Positions 1 through 9,085 of a stretch of 53,211 nucleotides of DNA are shown piece after piece (position 1 is the first letter of the stretch; each line of letters starts with the position of its first letter). The notes below the pieces were generated by a model. The model did no database searches. It saw only the letters and a program-made list of their open reading frames with translations, and was not told where the DNA came from. Both the position numbers and the translations under genes were made by a program. Location: the NCBI RefSeq assembly GCF_000186865.1, contig NW_008705561.1:2510922-2564132 (forward strand). The letters are read 5' to 3'. The stretch comes from Aureococcus anophagefferens (taxonomy: Eukaryota > Sar > Pelagophyceae > Pelagomonadales > Pelagomonadaceae).

Positions 1-923
1 TCCCGTCGAGTCGAGCGCGAGTCGTCGTCGAGGTCGCCGTCGCCGCCGCAGGGGCCGCCGGAGCCGTCGTCGGAGCCGTCGAGGTCGAGCCAGGGCGGCG
101 CGACGCCGCCGCGGCGGTCGTCGAGGTCCGGCAGCAGGGCGTAGGGGTTGCGGCAGAGCGCGTCGTCGTCGTCGCCGACGAGCGAGCCCGGCCCGGACGT
201 GAAGCTCGCCGCGGACGCGTCGCTCTCCTTGCCCGGCGAGCCCCAGACGGGCGACGCGTCGGGGCTCACGTTCGGCGCGTCGTCGAAGGACGAGCTCCGC
301 GACGGCCGCCGCGCGTCGACGGACCGGCGGAGCGCGTCCTCGAGGAGCAGCTCGTCGTCGAGCGTCACCGTGCGGCTGAGGTGGGCCCGCTTCCGGCGCG
401 CGGGCCGCGCCGGCGCCGGGACCGGCGGCGCGTCGTCGCCGGCGGAGTCCTCGTCGGAGACCTTCTGGGCCACCGCGCGGCCCGACGCGCGGCGGCCGCG
501 CCGCGGCCGCGCCGCGTCCGCGTCCGCGTCGGGGACGCGGCGCTTGCGGCCCCGCCGCCGCTTCGGCGAGCAGAGGGTCTGCGCCGCGGCGTCCCGCGTC
601 CGCGCCAGGGGGCACCGCGCGCGCCCGGCGTCGCCGCCGCGGCTGCCCTCGGGGACCCAGCCGTCGGGCATCGACCGGCCCGCGGACGCGCGGTCGCTGT
701 CCGGCGGGAGGTCCAGGGACCGGGGCCGGCCGCAGCCCGCGCTGCCGCCGGGCGGGTCGCACGGAGCGAAGCCCGAAAACGCCGGGCCGCTCCGGCCCGG
801 CCGCGGCGTGAGCCGCTCCTTCAATGGGCGGCCCGTGAGATGGCAGTAGCCGATGGTCGTCCCGCCCTCGCGCACGCGGGCGAGGCGCACCCGCGCCCGG
901 TACTCCAGGAAGCACACCGACAT
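1..923 (-). CDS. Hypothetical protein, partial (3' end outside window)
   Basis: An open frame runs from an ATG at 923 to the window edge without a stop, about 307 codons, so the C-terminus is missing. I do not recognise a family. The first ~30 residues look folded (MSVCFLEYRARV and a later IGYCHLTGRPLKERL). Next come a Gly/Pro/Cys-rich stretch, a strongly basic cluster (PKRRRGRKRR) that could be a nuclear localisation signal, and an Asp/Ser-rich tail with GDDDDALCRNPYALLPDLDD. Codon use is GC-rich at third positions in this frame, which supports it over the open plus-strand frames covering the same bases. The upstream frame stays open to about 1030, so a slightly earlier start is possible. 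Confidence 0.5.
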   Translation of the reverse strand, partial: MSVCFLEYRARVRLARVREGGTTIGYCHLTGRPLKERLTPRPGRSGPAFSGFAPCDPPGGSAGCGRPRSLDLPPDSDRASAGRSMPDGWVPEGSRGGDAGRARCPLARTRDAAAQTLCSPKRRRGRKRRVPDADADAARPRRGRRASGRAVAQKVSDEDSAGDDAPPVPAPARPARRKRAHLSRTVTLDDELLLEDALRRSVDARRPSRSSSFDDAPNVSPDASPVWGSPGKESDASAASFTSGPGSLVGDDDDALCRNPYALLPDLDDRRGGVAPPWLDLDGSDDGSGGPCGGDGDLDDDSRSTRR

Positions 924-1323
924 CCCGGGCCCCGGGGGGCGCCCACGCCCGGACGAATTGACAGCCCGAATTTCACGCGGACGGCTGCCACCACCTAATT
1001 TGTCCGAGGCAGGGCGAGGGGTTTTTCAACGCGTCTGACCCTGAGATTTGGTGACGTTGTCATAACAAACCGCTCGCAAACGGGTCAAAAGACCCATATC
1101 TGGCGCACAAATTTGTCGCCTCAACTCTGGCTAAAACGGCTACGAAACGGATGCGGACAAATAATCTGGTGTCAAAGTTCTAGGCTGCCCCTAACTAGCC
1201 CAAGGGGATCCGTGAAGCTCCCCTTGCCCCAGGCAGCAGGCTCCTCCTCGAGAGGCAGTGGTGCTCTCTCGACCGCCGCGTCCTCATCCGCAGGGCGGCG
1301 ACCGCCGCCGCGGCGCAATAGCG
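924..1323. promoter_or_regulatory. Intergenic region, probable shared promoter
   Basis: This 400-bp stretch separates the start of the leftward partial gene from the COMM-domain gene. From about 1020 to 1200 it is clearly more AT-rich than the flanking genes, as expected for a nucleosome-poor divergent promoter. No TATA box or known motif is identified. Missing 5' exons of the COMM gene could lie in its right half. Confidence 0.35.
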
Positions 1324-1716
1324 ATGGCGGCGATGCTCCCGGAGGGCGCCAAACTCATCGACTTCACGTGGAGCACGCGCGCGCGCCAGCGGCGTCGCCA
1401 AAAGACGCGCGCCGCGAAATCAAACCGGACGCGCCGCCGCCGCAGGTCGTCGTGTCGTCGAACAAGCTCGCGGAGATGAACCGTATGGTCGTCATCGCGC
1501 GGCGCGGCGCGGGAACGTGCGCGCGCGCCGCGGCGCGACCGGGGCTGCCCGCAGGTACATCTCGAGGTCGAGGGGAAGGACGGCGCGCGCCGCGACGTGT
1601 TCCTCGAGATGGACCGGAGCGAGCTCGACACCTTCATCGCCGGCGCCCAGGCGGCCCAGACGGAGCTCGATGCGGACAGGAGGAGCGCCGACGGCGCGGC
1701 GCTCGCCGCGCCGTGA
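1324..1716 (+). CDS. COMM-domain protein, short, three exons
   Basis: The proposed exons are 1324-1380, 1446-1487 and 1555-1716, giving 86 residues. Spliced, it begins MAAMLPEGAKLIDFTWSTR, continues VVVSSNKLAEMNRM and ends with VHLEVEGKDGARRDVFLEMD and SELDTFIAGAQAAQTELD. This matches the COMM pattern: an F-x-W start, a small hydrophobic core, and a final helix with an ELD-F-I motif. COMM proteins form the Commander complex in endosomal recycling. The family normally has about 100 more N-terminal residues; none are found, so upstream exons may be missing. Intron 1 (65 bp) needs a GC donor; intron 2 (67 bp) is GT-AG. Neither has a flanking duplication, so neither looks like an introner. Family call is fair, exon ends moderate. 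Confidence 0.55.
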
Positions 1717-1986
1717 CGCCGCCGCGCGCGGCCGCGGCCGCGTAAGCTTCGTCCGAAAGTGAAAACGACGCCATCGGGAGTCGACGACGAAGGTTCGCCG
1801 CAGCCGCCGTGCCCGAGACACAGGGCCGTGTCGCGCCTCGTGTGCAGCCGACGACGCGTGCGCGTCGCGCAAGTCGTCGCGCCGGTCCCGAAAGGTCTGC
1901 ATCACCGCTTCACTCGCAAACTAAATCCAAATCGGTTGCCCGCGAGCTGCCCGCCCAACGCGTCGCCTGGCGCCCCCATCACCGCC

Positions 1987-4395
1987 ATGGGTCCCAAGAA
2001 GGAGAAGAAGAAGAAGAAGTCCAAGGCGGAGCTCGAGCAGGAGCGCATCGACCGCGAGCGGCAGGAGGAGATCGACGCCAAGGAGCGCGCGCGCAAGCTC
2101 GAGGAGCAGCGCGAGCGCGAGCGCGAGGCGGAGCAGCGGCTCAAGGAGGCGCAGAAGCAGGCGCGCGTCGAGGAGCTCGAGCTGCTCAACGTGGAGGCGC
2201 GCGAGGAGGCCGGCGTCATGGAGCGGCGGCGCGCGCGCATCGACGAGGAGCGCGCGGCCGACGAGGAGGCGCGCGCGTGGGAGAACTACCGCGCGTGCGA
2301 CCCGCTGCCCGCGGGCGAGAGCGACCGCGAGCTCAACACCTACATCTCCCAGCTCTACGACGACATGACGGAAACGCGCATCCAGGCGGACCTCGGCGGC
2401 GACTTCACGCTCGACGAGGCCCTCGAGCGCGTCGCGCGGACGGAGCGCATCTCGCAGTCGCTCGAGGACCTCCGCGCGGACGCGGTGGCCCGCGGCGACG
2501 CCGCGGCGGCCCTGCGCTGCGGCCGCTTCCTCCATCGCCTGCGGGACGGCGTCGTCGCCCAGCTCGACCGCGCGACGGCCCACGTGCTCCAGCACGCGGA
2601 CGACACGTCCGCGAAATCCGAGGACGCGGAGAAGAAGGAGATCTTCGTCGTCGGCAGCGACGTCGCCGCGGAGGCCGCCGCCCTGAAGCGCGAGGAGGCC
2701 AAGGCCGCCGCGGGCCTGCCCGGCCACGCGGCGGGCAAGGACGAGGAGCCCAAGGCCGGCGCCGGGTCGCCGACGAAGGCGCCCGCGGCGGTCGCGCGCG
2801 CGGCTTCCACGACGACCGTCGCCGCGGCCAAGGACGAGGCCGCCGACGTCGCCGCGGGCGCGCCCCTGCGGAGCGCGACGCGCGTCGGCGTCTGGGCGAA
2901 CCTGACGATCAAGACGCTCCGCGGCCCCTTCAAGCAGCTCGGCTTCCAGGATGTGGACCTGCACGTGGACCTGCCCAAGACGCTGGGCACGCAGCGCCTC
3001 GGCGCGCGCGTCTTCCTGTTGCCCTACGAGCACGTGAGCGCGGCCTACCGCGGCGACCGGTTCGCCGAGGACGAGATCGTCGCGTCCGTCCGCGGGTCGC
3101 AGGCGGTCCCCGAGGGCGGCGCGCCGGGCGCGCTGCTCCCCGGCGACGAGATGCACCCGCTCGGCGGGTCCATCCAGCTCGAGGTCGTCGAGCTGCCGCC
3201 GCCGCCCAAGGAGATCAAGCCCAAGTGGACCATGCAGCAGCTCACGGGGCTCGCGACGTCCGTCAAGGTCGCGCACTTCCCGCCGGGCGCGGAGGTCGAC
3301 ACGCCCTTCGTCTACACGGGGAGCGGCGTGCCGGCGCCGAACCAGTACCTGCGCGCCCGCGTCGTCGTGCCCGAGTCCATCATCGTGCCCGCGGCGCCCG
3401 ACGACGCGTCCGACTCGCCGCTCCGCGTCGCGTGGTGGGACACGTCGCGCAAGTCGTGGATCGACGGCACGACGTCGGGCGTGGAGTACAACGAGGCGAA
3501 GCGCGAGGTCGGCTTCAACCTCGCGCGGAGCGGCGTGCTCGCGCTCGTGCAGCCGCGGACGCTGGACCTGCCCTACGAGGCGTGGTCTCTAAGCCCCGCG
3601 CTGCCCGTCGCCGCGCCCTACGACAGCGAGGTCGAGGAGGCCTGCTGCCGCCTGAGCCTGGCGACGCCGCGCTTCGAGGTCGTGATCGAGGTCCGCGGCG
3701 ACGGGTCCTGCACGCTCCTCGAGCCGTCGCGGGTCCCGGAGCTCGCGGGGCTGCTCGGGACCGGCGGGCGCGCCGCGCCGGCGATGAAGCCCGGCCGCCT
3801 CCTCGCGGCGCTGTCCAAGGCGGGCATCCACCTGCGGCCCGACGACGCCGACGCGGCGGCCTGCACGCGGAAGCGCGCGTCCTTCGCGCTCAAGCACGGC
3901 GACGTCGAGCGGAAGCTCTGCGAGGAGGTCGCCGCGTTGGCCGCGTCCTACGACTTCGCCGAGTGCCCCGCGGGCAAGGACCTGGGCCGCGACCGCTGCG
4001 GCCTGCGGGCCCGCGAGACGTCGACCTACGTCGGCGGCGGCGGCAACGCGCTCGACTTCATGACGGTCCTCGTCGAGCGCGACGCGGCGTCCAAGTCCGC
4101 GCGCGAGGCGCCGGGCGTCGGCGAGCTGCCCGGCGCGGCCGTCAAGTGCACGCTCGTCATGGGCGACGAGAACTACGACGAGGTCCCGCCGGGCGGCGTC
4201 GACCCGGAGACCGCGCCGCCGGCCGTCTTCGACGAGTCGCCGCTCGGCGCCGCGACGAGCCACATCTTCCTCCACCGCTGCCTCCGGGCCGTCTCCTCCG
4301 AGGAGTCCATGGACCGCGTCCGCAAGGCGCCCCTCAAGTTCCAGCAGACCGTCGAGGAGCTGCTCCACCTCACGAGGCCCTTCTCCTTCTTCTAG
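1987..4395 (+). CDS. DNAI7: Axonemal dynein accessory protein, DNAI7/CASC1-like
   Basis: An 802-residue protein. The frame is open from 1759, but the ATG at 1987 sits in ACCGCCATGG and begins MGPKKEKKKKKSK, the typical lysine-rich start of the CASC1 (DNAI7, CFAP94) family, so it is chosen. Residues ~10-110 are a charged coiled coil rich in ERER and EEQR. A lower-complexity linker around 230-290 follows. The C-terminal half carries the conserved beta-rich region (LGFQDVDLHVDLPKTLG; a segment with RFEVVIEVRGDGSCTLLEP). In other species the protein is linked to inner-arm dynein assembly in cilia. No intron is needed. It ends 151 bp before a convergent gene. Length suits the family. Confidence 0.8.
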   Translation: MGPKKEKKKKKSKAELEQERIDRERQEEIDAKERARKLEEQREREREAEQRLKEAQKQARVEELELLNVEAREEAGVMERRRARIDEERAADEEARAWENYRACDPLPAGESDRELNTYISQLYDDMTETRIQADLGGDFTLDEALERVARTERISQSLEDLRADAVARGDAAAALRCGRFLHRLRDGVVAQLDRATAHVLQHADDTSAKSEDAEKKEIFVVGSDVAAEAAALKREEAKAAAGLPGHAAGKDEEPKAGAGSPTKAPAAVARAASTTTVAAAKDEAADVAAGAPLRSATRVGVWANLTIKTLRGPFKQLGFQDVDLHVDLPKTLGTQRLGARVFLLPYEHVSAAYRGDRFAEDEIVASVRGSQAVPEGGAPGALLPGDEMHPLGGSIQLEVVELPPPPKEIKPKWTMQQLTGLATSVKVAHFPPGAEVDTPFVYTGSGVPAPNQYLRARVVVPESIIVPAAPDDASDSPLRVAWWDTSRKSWIDGTTSGVEYNEAKREVGFNLARSGVLALVQPRTLDLPYEAWSLSPALPVAAPYDSEVEEACCRLSLATPRFEVVIEVRGDGSCTLLEPSRVPELAGLLGTGGRAAPAMKPGRLLAALSKAGIHLRPDDADAAACTRKRASFALKHGDVERKLCEEVAALAASYDFAECPAGKDLGRDRCGLRARETSTYVGGGGNALDFMTVLVERDAASKSAREAPGVGELPGAAVKCTLVMGDENYDEVPPGGVDPETAPPAVFDESPLGAATSHIFLHRCLRAVSSEESMDRVRKAPLKFQQTVEELLHLTRPFSFF

Positions 4396-4546
4396 GGCGC
4401 CGGGCGCGGTCCCGCGCGGCGGCCGGCGCCGCTATCCCGCGGGTTTTAAAGAGAGAGCCGTCGTATAAGGGGCTCCCGTCACAGGTTGTCCTCCGCGCTT
4501 ACTTCAGGGTTGCTTGCTTCTGCGTAGCGCGCGAGGGGGGAAGCTC

Positions 4547-7153
4547 TCAGCACCCACCGCAGGTCTGCTCGCAGGCCGCCGCGGCGCCCGGTAAGGCGCA
4601 GCGGCGGCCGGCGTTCCGCGCGACGCTGACGCAGTCGAGCTTCTTGTTCTTCTTGTTGATGTGCGACCACGCCGCGTCGTCCGCGCACGCGCCCTCGGAA
4701 GGGCACGACGCGCAGGCGCGGACGCACTCGGTCAAGGCCCGCGCGCCGGTCGCGCCCTTCTTGCGGCACCGCTTCGCCGGCTTCCTCTCGACCCACTTGC
4801 AGGTCTTCGTCGGGGCGTCTTTCCGGTACCAGGACTTGGAGTCGCGGCCCCTCTTCGTGGAGCAATCCGGCCCGTCTCCGTGGGGCCCGTCTTCGCCCGC
4901 GAAGCCGAAGGTCGTCGTCGTCGCGCTGGTGAAAGCATCCGCGTCGCCGCCGGCCGGAGCGGAGGTCGAATACACGCGCGCGTGGCCCGCGTAGCTGCCG
5001 CCGCCGCCGTTGTAGTGTGCCCCGACAGCCAGCGTCGTGCCGTCCGCGCTCAGCGACACCGACCTGCCCGACCGGTCCCACGCGGCCTCGCCGTCGATGT
5101 CGTCGCCGCGCTGAACCCACTCGTTCTTGTTGGAGTCCCACGCGAACACGCGCGCGTGGCCCGCGTCGCCGCCGGCGCCGTCGTTCAGGTACGCCCCGAT
5201 GGCCAGCGCCGTGCCATCCGCGCTCAGCGACACCGAGCAGCCCGACTCGTCGCCCGCGGCATCGCCGTCGATGTCGTCGCCGCGCCGCTTCCAGGTCTCG
5301 TCGTCGGAGTTCCACGCGAACACGCGCGTGTGGCCCGCGTAGGTGCCGCCACCGCCGTTGTAGATCGCCCCGACGGCCAGCGTCGTGCCGTCCGCGCTCA
5401 GCGACACCGAGTAGCCCGAGTTGTCGCCCGCGGCCACGCCGTCGATGTCGTCGCCGCGCTGAACCCACGTCTCGTCGTCGGAGTGCCACGCGAAGACGCG
5501 CGCGTGGCCCGCGTTGAGGCCGTTGCCGTCGTTCCCGTGCGCCCCGACGGCCAGCGTCGTGCCGTCCGCACTCAGCGATACCGAGGAACCCGAGAAGTCG
5601 TTCGCGGCCTCGCCGTCGATGTCGCCGCCGCGCTGAACCCACGTCTCGTCGTCGGAGTCCCACGCGAACACGCGCGCGTGGCCCGCGTTCGAGCCGGCGC
5701 CGTCGTTCCAGGGCGCCCCGACGGCCAGCGTCGTGCCGTCCGCGCTGAGCGACACCGACAAGCCCGATTGGTCCCCCGCGGCCTCGGCGTCGATTTCGTC
5801 GCCGCGCTGCGTCCACGCCACGACCGCGGTCGTCGGCGCGGGCGTCGTCGGCGCGGGCGTCGTCGGCGCGGGCGTCGTCGGCGCGGGCGTCGTCGGCGGC
5901 GCGATGGTATACACCCGAGTGCTACCCGCGCTGTTGCCAGCGCCGTCGTTGTTGATCGCCCCGACGGCCAGCGCCGTGCCGTCCGCGCTCAGCGATACCG
6001 AGTAGCCCGACCGGTCGAGCGCGGCCTCGCCGTCGATGTCGTCGCCGCGCTGAATCCACGTCTCGTCGTCGGAGTCCCACGCGAACACGCGCGCGTGGCC
6101 CGCGTAAGAGCCGGCGTCGGCGTTCCTCCTCGCCCCGACGGCGAGCGCCGTGCCGTCCGCGCTCAGCGATACCGACCTGCCCGAGTAGTCGTACGCGGCC
6201 TCGCCGTCGATGTCGTCGCCGCGCTGAACCCACGTCTCGTCGTCGGAGTTCCACGCGAACACGCGCGCGTGGCCCCGGCTGGCGCGGTTCCCGGGCGCCC
6301 CGACGGCCAGCGTCATGCCGTCCGCACTCAGCGATACCGATATGCCCGACTGGTCGCCCGCAGCCTCGCCGTCGATGTCGTCGCCGCGCTGCTTCCAGGT
6401 CTCGTCGTCGGGGTCCCAAGCGAACACGCGCGCGTGGCCCGCGTTGGAGCCGGCGCCGTCGTTCTCGTACGCCCCGACGGCTAGCGCCGTGCCGTCCGCG
6501 CTCAGCGCCACCGAGTAGCCCGAGTAGTCGTACGCGGCCTCGCCGTCGATGTCGTCGCCGCGCTGAATCCACGTATCGTCGTTGGAGTCCCACGCGAACA
6601 CGCGCGCGTGACCCGCGCGGGAGCCGGCGCCGCCGTTCCAGATCGCCCCGACGGCCAGGACGGTGCCGTCCGCACTTAGCGACACCGACCTGCCCGACTG
6701 GTCGTACGCGGCCTCGCCGTCGATGTCGTCGCCGCGCTGCTTCCACGCCACGACCGCGGTCGTCGGCGCGGGCGTCGTCGGCGCGGGCGTCGTCGGCGCG
6801 GGCGTCGTCGGCGCGTAGGTCGGCGCGGGCGTCGGAGTGACCGACGGCGCGGGCGTCGGAGTGACCGACGGCGCGGGCGCCGTCGGCGCGGGCGTCGGGC
6901 AGGTGCCGCACGCCACGGGGCAGGCGACCTTGGCCTTGACGCCGTCCTTGGACTTGACCTTGCCCTTGCAGCGCTTCGCCGGCTTCTCGCCGACCCAGGC
7001 GCAGTCCTGCTTCTTAGCTTTGCCTTTGTACCACCTCGTCGAGTCCGTGCACGTGGAGTCGAAGGAGCCGCCGCCGGCGCTGACGGCGCCGCTCTCGGAG
7101 CCGGCCTTCGCGACGACGCCGAGCGCGAGGAGCAGGAACGCTTTCCGCTTCAT
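4547..7153 (-). CDS. Secreted ten-repeat FG-GAP/propeller-like protein with cysteine modules
   Basis: An 868-residue protein. The ATG at 7153 gives a signal peptide (MKRKAFLLLALGVVAKAGS); the frame is open further upstream but that part is low-complexity. Domain order: a cysteine module (CTDSTRWYKGKAKKQDCAW ending VACPVACGTC), a Thr/Ala/Pro stalk, five ~52-residue repeats, a second TTPAP stalk, five more repeats, then two further cysteine modules (one with SKSWYRKDAPTKTCKW) ending CEQTCGGC. Each repeat follows W-x-Q-R-G-x-D-I-D-G-E-A, then SGxSVSLSADGTxLAVGA, then AGHARVFAWDS, resembling FG-GAP blades. Likely extracellular or cell-surface, with adhesion or ligand binding as inference. The C-terminus has no obvious membrane anchor. 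Confidence 0.75.
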   Translation of the reverse strand: MKRKAFLLLALGVVAKAGSESGAVSAGGGSFDSTCTDSTRWYKGKAKKQDCAWVGEKPAKRCKGKVKSKDGVKAKVACPVACGTCPTPAPTAPAPSVTPTPAPSVTPTPAPTYAPTTPAPTTPAPTTPAPTTAVVAWKQRGDDIDGEAAYDQSGRSVSLSADGTVLAVGAIWNGGAGSRAGHARVFAWDSNDDTWIQRGDDIDGEAAYDYSGYSVALSADGTALAVGAYENDGAGSNAGHARVFAWDPDDETWKQRGDDIDGEAAGDQSGISVSLSADGMTLAVGAPGNRASRGHARVFAWNSDDETWVQRGDDIDGEAAYDYSGRSVSLSADGTALAVGARRNADAGSYAGHARVFAWDSDDETWIQRGDDIDGEAALDRSGYSVSLSADGTALAVGAINNDGAGNSAGSTRVYTIAPPTTPAPTTPAPTTPAPTTPAPTTAVVAWTQRGDEIDAEAAGDQSGLSVSLSADGTTLAVGAPWNDGAGSNAGHARVFAWDSDDETWVQRGGDIDGEAANDFSGSSVSLSADGTTLAVGAHGNDGNGLNAGHARVFAWHSDDETWVQRGDDIDGVAAGDNSGYSVSLSADGTTLAVGAIYNGGGGTYAGHTRVFAWNSDDETWKRRGDDIDGDAAGDESGCSVSLSADGTALAIGAYLNDGAGGDAGHARVFAWDSNKNEWVQRGDDIDGEAAWDRSGRSVSLSADGTTLAVGAHYNGGGGSYAGHARVYSTSAPAGGDADAFTSATTTTFGFAGEDGPHGDGPDCSTKRGRDSKSWYRKDAPTKTCKWVERKPAKRCRKKGATGARALTECVRACASCPSEGACADDAAWSHINKKNKKLDCVSVARNAGRRCALPGAAAACEQTCGGC
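4975..6750 (-). repeat. Ten tandem ~156-bp coding repeats in two blocks of five
   Basis: These encode the ten WxQRGDDIDGEA blades of the secreted protein. A TTPAP linker, itself a short GGCGCGGGCGTCGTC repeat at about 5830-5890, splits them 5+5. Units differ mostly in one variable segment before AGHARVFAW, so they are diverged rather than freshly amplified. Confidence 0.75.
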
Positions 7154-7911
7154 CTTCGCGTGAACGTGTAGCTGGTACGGCGCGAACGCCTGTGAGGAGG
7201 GCATGTGGGTCATGAAGTCGGTCGCGTAGCGCGAGGAGCGGGGCGCGGCTCGGGAGGTTCCGGGGGCGCGCGGAGCTCGGCGGCGCGACGCAGGCGGTTC
7301 CTCGTCGGCGACGCCTTCGCGAGGAACCGCGAGGCCGGGCCTCGCACGCCACCCGAGAGCCGAGGGCGTGCGCGCGCGGGCGCGCCCGCCTCGCCAAGGG
7401 CGGGCGACGAGGCCCCGGGCGCCGGCGCGGCGCGGGCACGGTTCTCTCGCCCGAGGTCGATCTTTTTGTCGAGACGCGACATCTACGGCGCCGCCGCTCT
7501 CAAATTTGTGTGGGAGGGGGCTCGGGCGCGACGCCGATCGAAGTTTCGGGGCGGAACAAGTCGCGGGGCGCCGGCGGCGCGCGTGAAGTACGAGAGGTGT
7601 CACGGGATTCCGAGCGCGACCGTCGACAGGCGAGTCGGATCTCCCACGTTCCGGCTCAAGTCAGTTTTTTGAACCCCTTGTTGCATGCGTAGACGCGTCC
7701 GCGCCGCCGGAGGCAGCAGGTCCCCTCCAGCAGCCTTCTCCGGCAGCCGAGCGAACTCCGCCGACGCCTCCGGACCTCGCGCGCGACGTCGGCCGGGCGG
7801 CCTCGACCCGGACCTCCTCGGCGAAAAAGATTTAGACATCGAAGCCGACGGACCACATAGCGACGAACGAACAAACAGAGACTCACGTTGAAGCGCCCGC
7901 GCTGTCCTACG
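7154..7911. other. Intergenic region, no gene seen
   Basis: This 758-bp gap lies upstream of the secreted propeller gene and downstream of the next leftward gene. It holds GC-rich low-complexity sequence up to about 7480, then a mixed-composition stretch. Open frames here show no recognisable motif and are read as chance. It probably contains the promoter and 5'UTR of the gene starting at 7153. Confidence 0.4.
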
Positions 7912-8983
7912 CTACGCGGCCTGCGCTTGCCAGCCCGGCGGCGGGCTGAGCGCGACGATCGCGACCGCGTAGACCGCGAGCGACGCGACGAGGGCCGGCG
8001 CCACGGCCGCGGCCGCCGGGTAGAGGCCGACGCCGTCGAGGAAGGGCCGCGCGGCCGCGAGCGCGAGGTGCGCCGCCGCGGAGCGCCGGAGGCCCGCCTC
8101 GAGCGGCGCGACGTCGTCGGCGGCGCCGCGCGCGCGGTCCCGCAGGCAGAGGTAGGCCGCGCACGAGAGGAGGGACCAGGCGCCCGCGGCGCGCGCCGAG
8201 CGCTTGCCGAGGAGCGACGGGAGCGTCGCGAGGGGGAACGGCGCGAAGACCGCCACCCCGGCGAAGGCCGCGAAGGCCGCGGCGACGGCGCCGAGCTCCG
8301 TCGCGCGGCCGCCGGAGCCCGGCGGGGGCACGAACCGCTCGCCGAGGAGCTCGGCGAGCCACGTCGTCGGCGCGGTCCGCCGCCAGGCCGCGTACGTCGC
8401 CGCGGCGACGGCGCCGTGCGCGAGGGCGGCGCCGTAGCGCAGCGCCGGGGCGTAGACGACGGGGTGCGACCTACCAAGCGCGACGGTGACCATTTCTCGT
8501 TGTTTTCCCACCCGAAATCTCTCGAAAATCGTCACGGCCACAGGACGCTGGGTGCGACGTCCCGCGGACGACCGCGGCCGTGAACCGCGGCGCCCAGAGC
8601 ACGGCGGCCGCGGACCAGGCCGACGCCGATGCCCAGGCGAGGTGCAGGCGCCGGCCGGCGACGCCGCGCCGCGCGGAACACCGGGCGAGCGTCGCGCCCA
8701 CGGCGCCGATGACGGGCACCGCCGTCGCGGCCTCGGCGACGCCTATCGCGTTGTGCAGGACGCGCTCGGGCTTGTACGTCGCGAGCGCAGCGGTGGCGGT
8801 GGCCAGCCACGCCGCGCTCGACACCGCGCCGAGGACGCCGTAGGGAAGCCGCCGCTCCGGGAGCTCGCCGCCGCCCCGCATCTGCAAGCAGAGAGTTGCG
8901 CGCGCTTCCGGTCGCAGGAGCTGCGCGCGCGGCGCGCGAAAGGCTGCAGCGCACGAGCACAAGAGGAGCACGCTAGCCATCAT
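7912..8983 (-). CDS. Plastid-type multi-pass membrane protein, function unknown
   Basis: Two exons, 8983-8559 and 8470-7912, give 327 residues; the intron is introner C1. Splicing joins RGTS to HPVVYAPALRYG in frame. The N-terminus (MMASVLLLCSCAAAFRAPR) looks like a signal peptide ending in an ASAFAP-like boundary with Phe at +1, the heterokont plastid signature. About seven hydrophobic segments follow (for example YGVLGAVSSAAWLATATAAL, and LGAVAAAFAAFAGVAVF in the second exon), mostly Ala-rich. I do not recognise the family. It is divergent from the mitochondrial carrier gene with 102 bp between the starts, so they likely share a promoter. Confidence 0.6.
8471..8550 (-). mobile_element. Introner element C1 (80 bp) acting as an intron
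   Basis: An 80-bp insert is flanked by exact 8-bp copies of GGTGCGAC (8463-8470 and 8551-8558). In gene sense the duplication reads GTCGCACC and supplies the GT donor; the element ends CTTGGTAG and supplies the acceptor. The resulting intron covers 8471-8558 (88 bp) and its removal restores the frame. The ends are not inverted repeats, but the body has a subterminal inverted repeat (GTGACGATTT against GTGACCATTT). A second copy lies at 12103-12182. Confidence 0.85.
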
Positions 8984-9085
8984 TGCGTCCCGCTTGATAT
9001 ATTGAAGAATTTCAAGCAGTGCTCGTTGACTGCTCCGTTTACCCTCGTTGGCGACAACAACAGAACAAGAAGGGCTGCCCAGACG

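Noticed and set aside
4396..4546. TTTTAAAGAGAGAGCC between two convergent stops as a promoter
   Set aside because: Both neighbouring genes end here, so it is more likely 3'UTR or polyadenylation sequence.
1809..4994. A 1061-codon plus-strand frame over the DNAI7-like gene
   Set aside because: The protein is an Arg/Ala/Gly-rich string typical of a shifted frame in GC-rich coding DNA. It even runs through a real stop region into the antisense of the next gene.
5820..5900. GGCGCGGGCGTCGTC repeat considered as a CRISPR-like array
   Set aside because: It is a coding microsatellite for TTPAP stalks without spacers, and the genome is eukaryotic.
7205..7672. Plus-strand 155-codon frame in the gap 7154-7911
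   Set aside because: Low-complexity Arg/Ala/Gly product, no motif, overlapping frames open on both strands, and it sits where the promoter of the gene at 7153 is expected.
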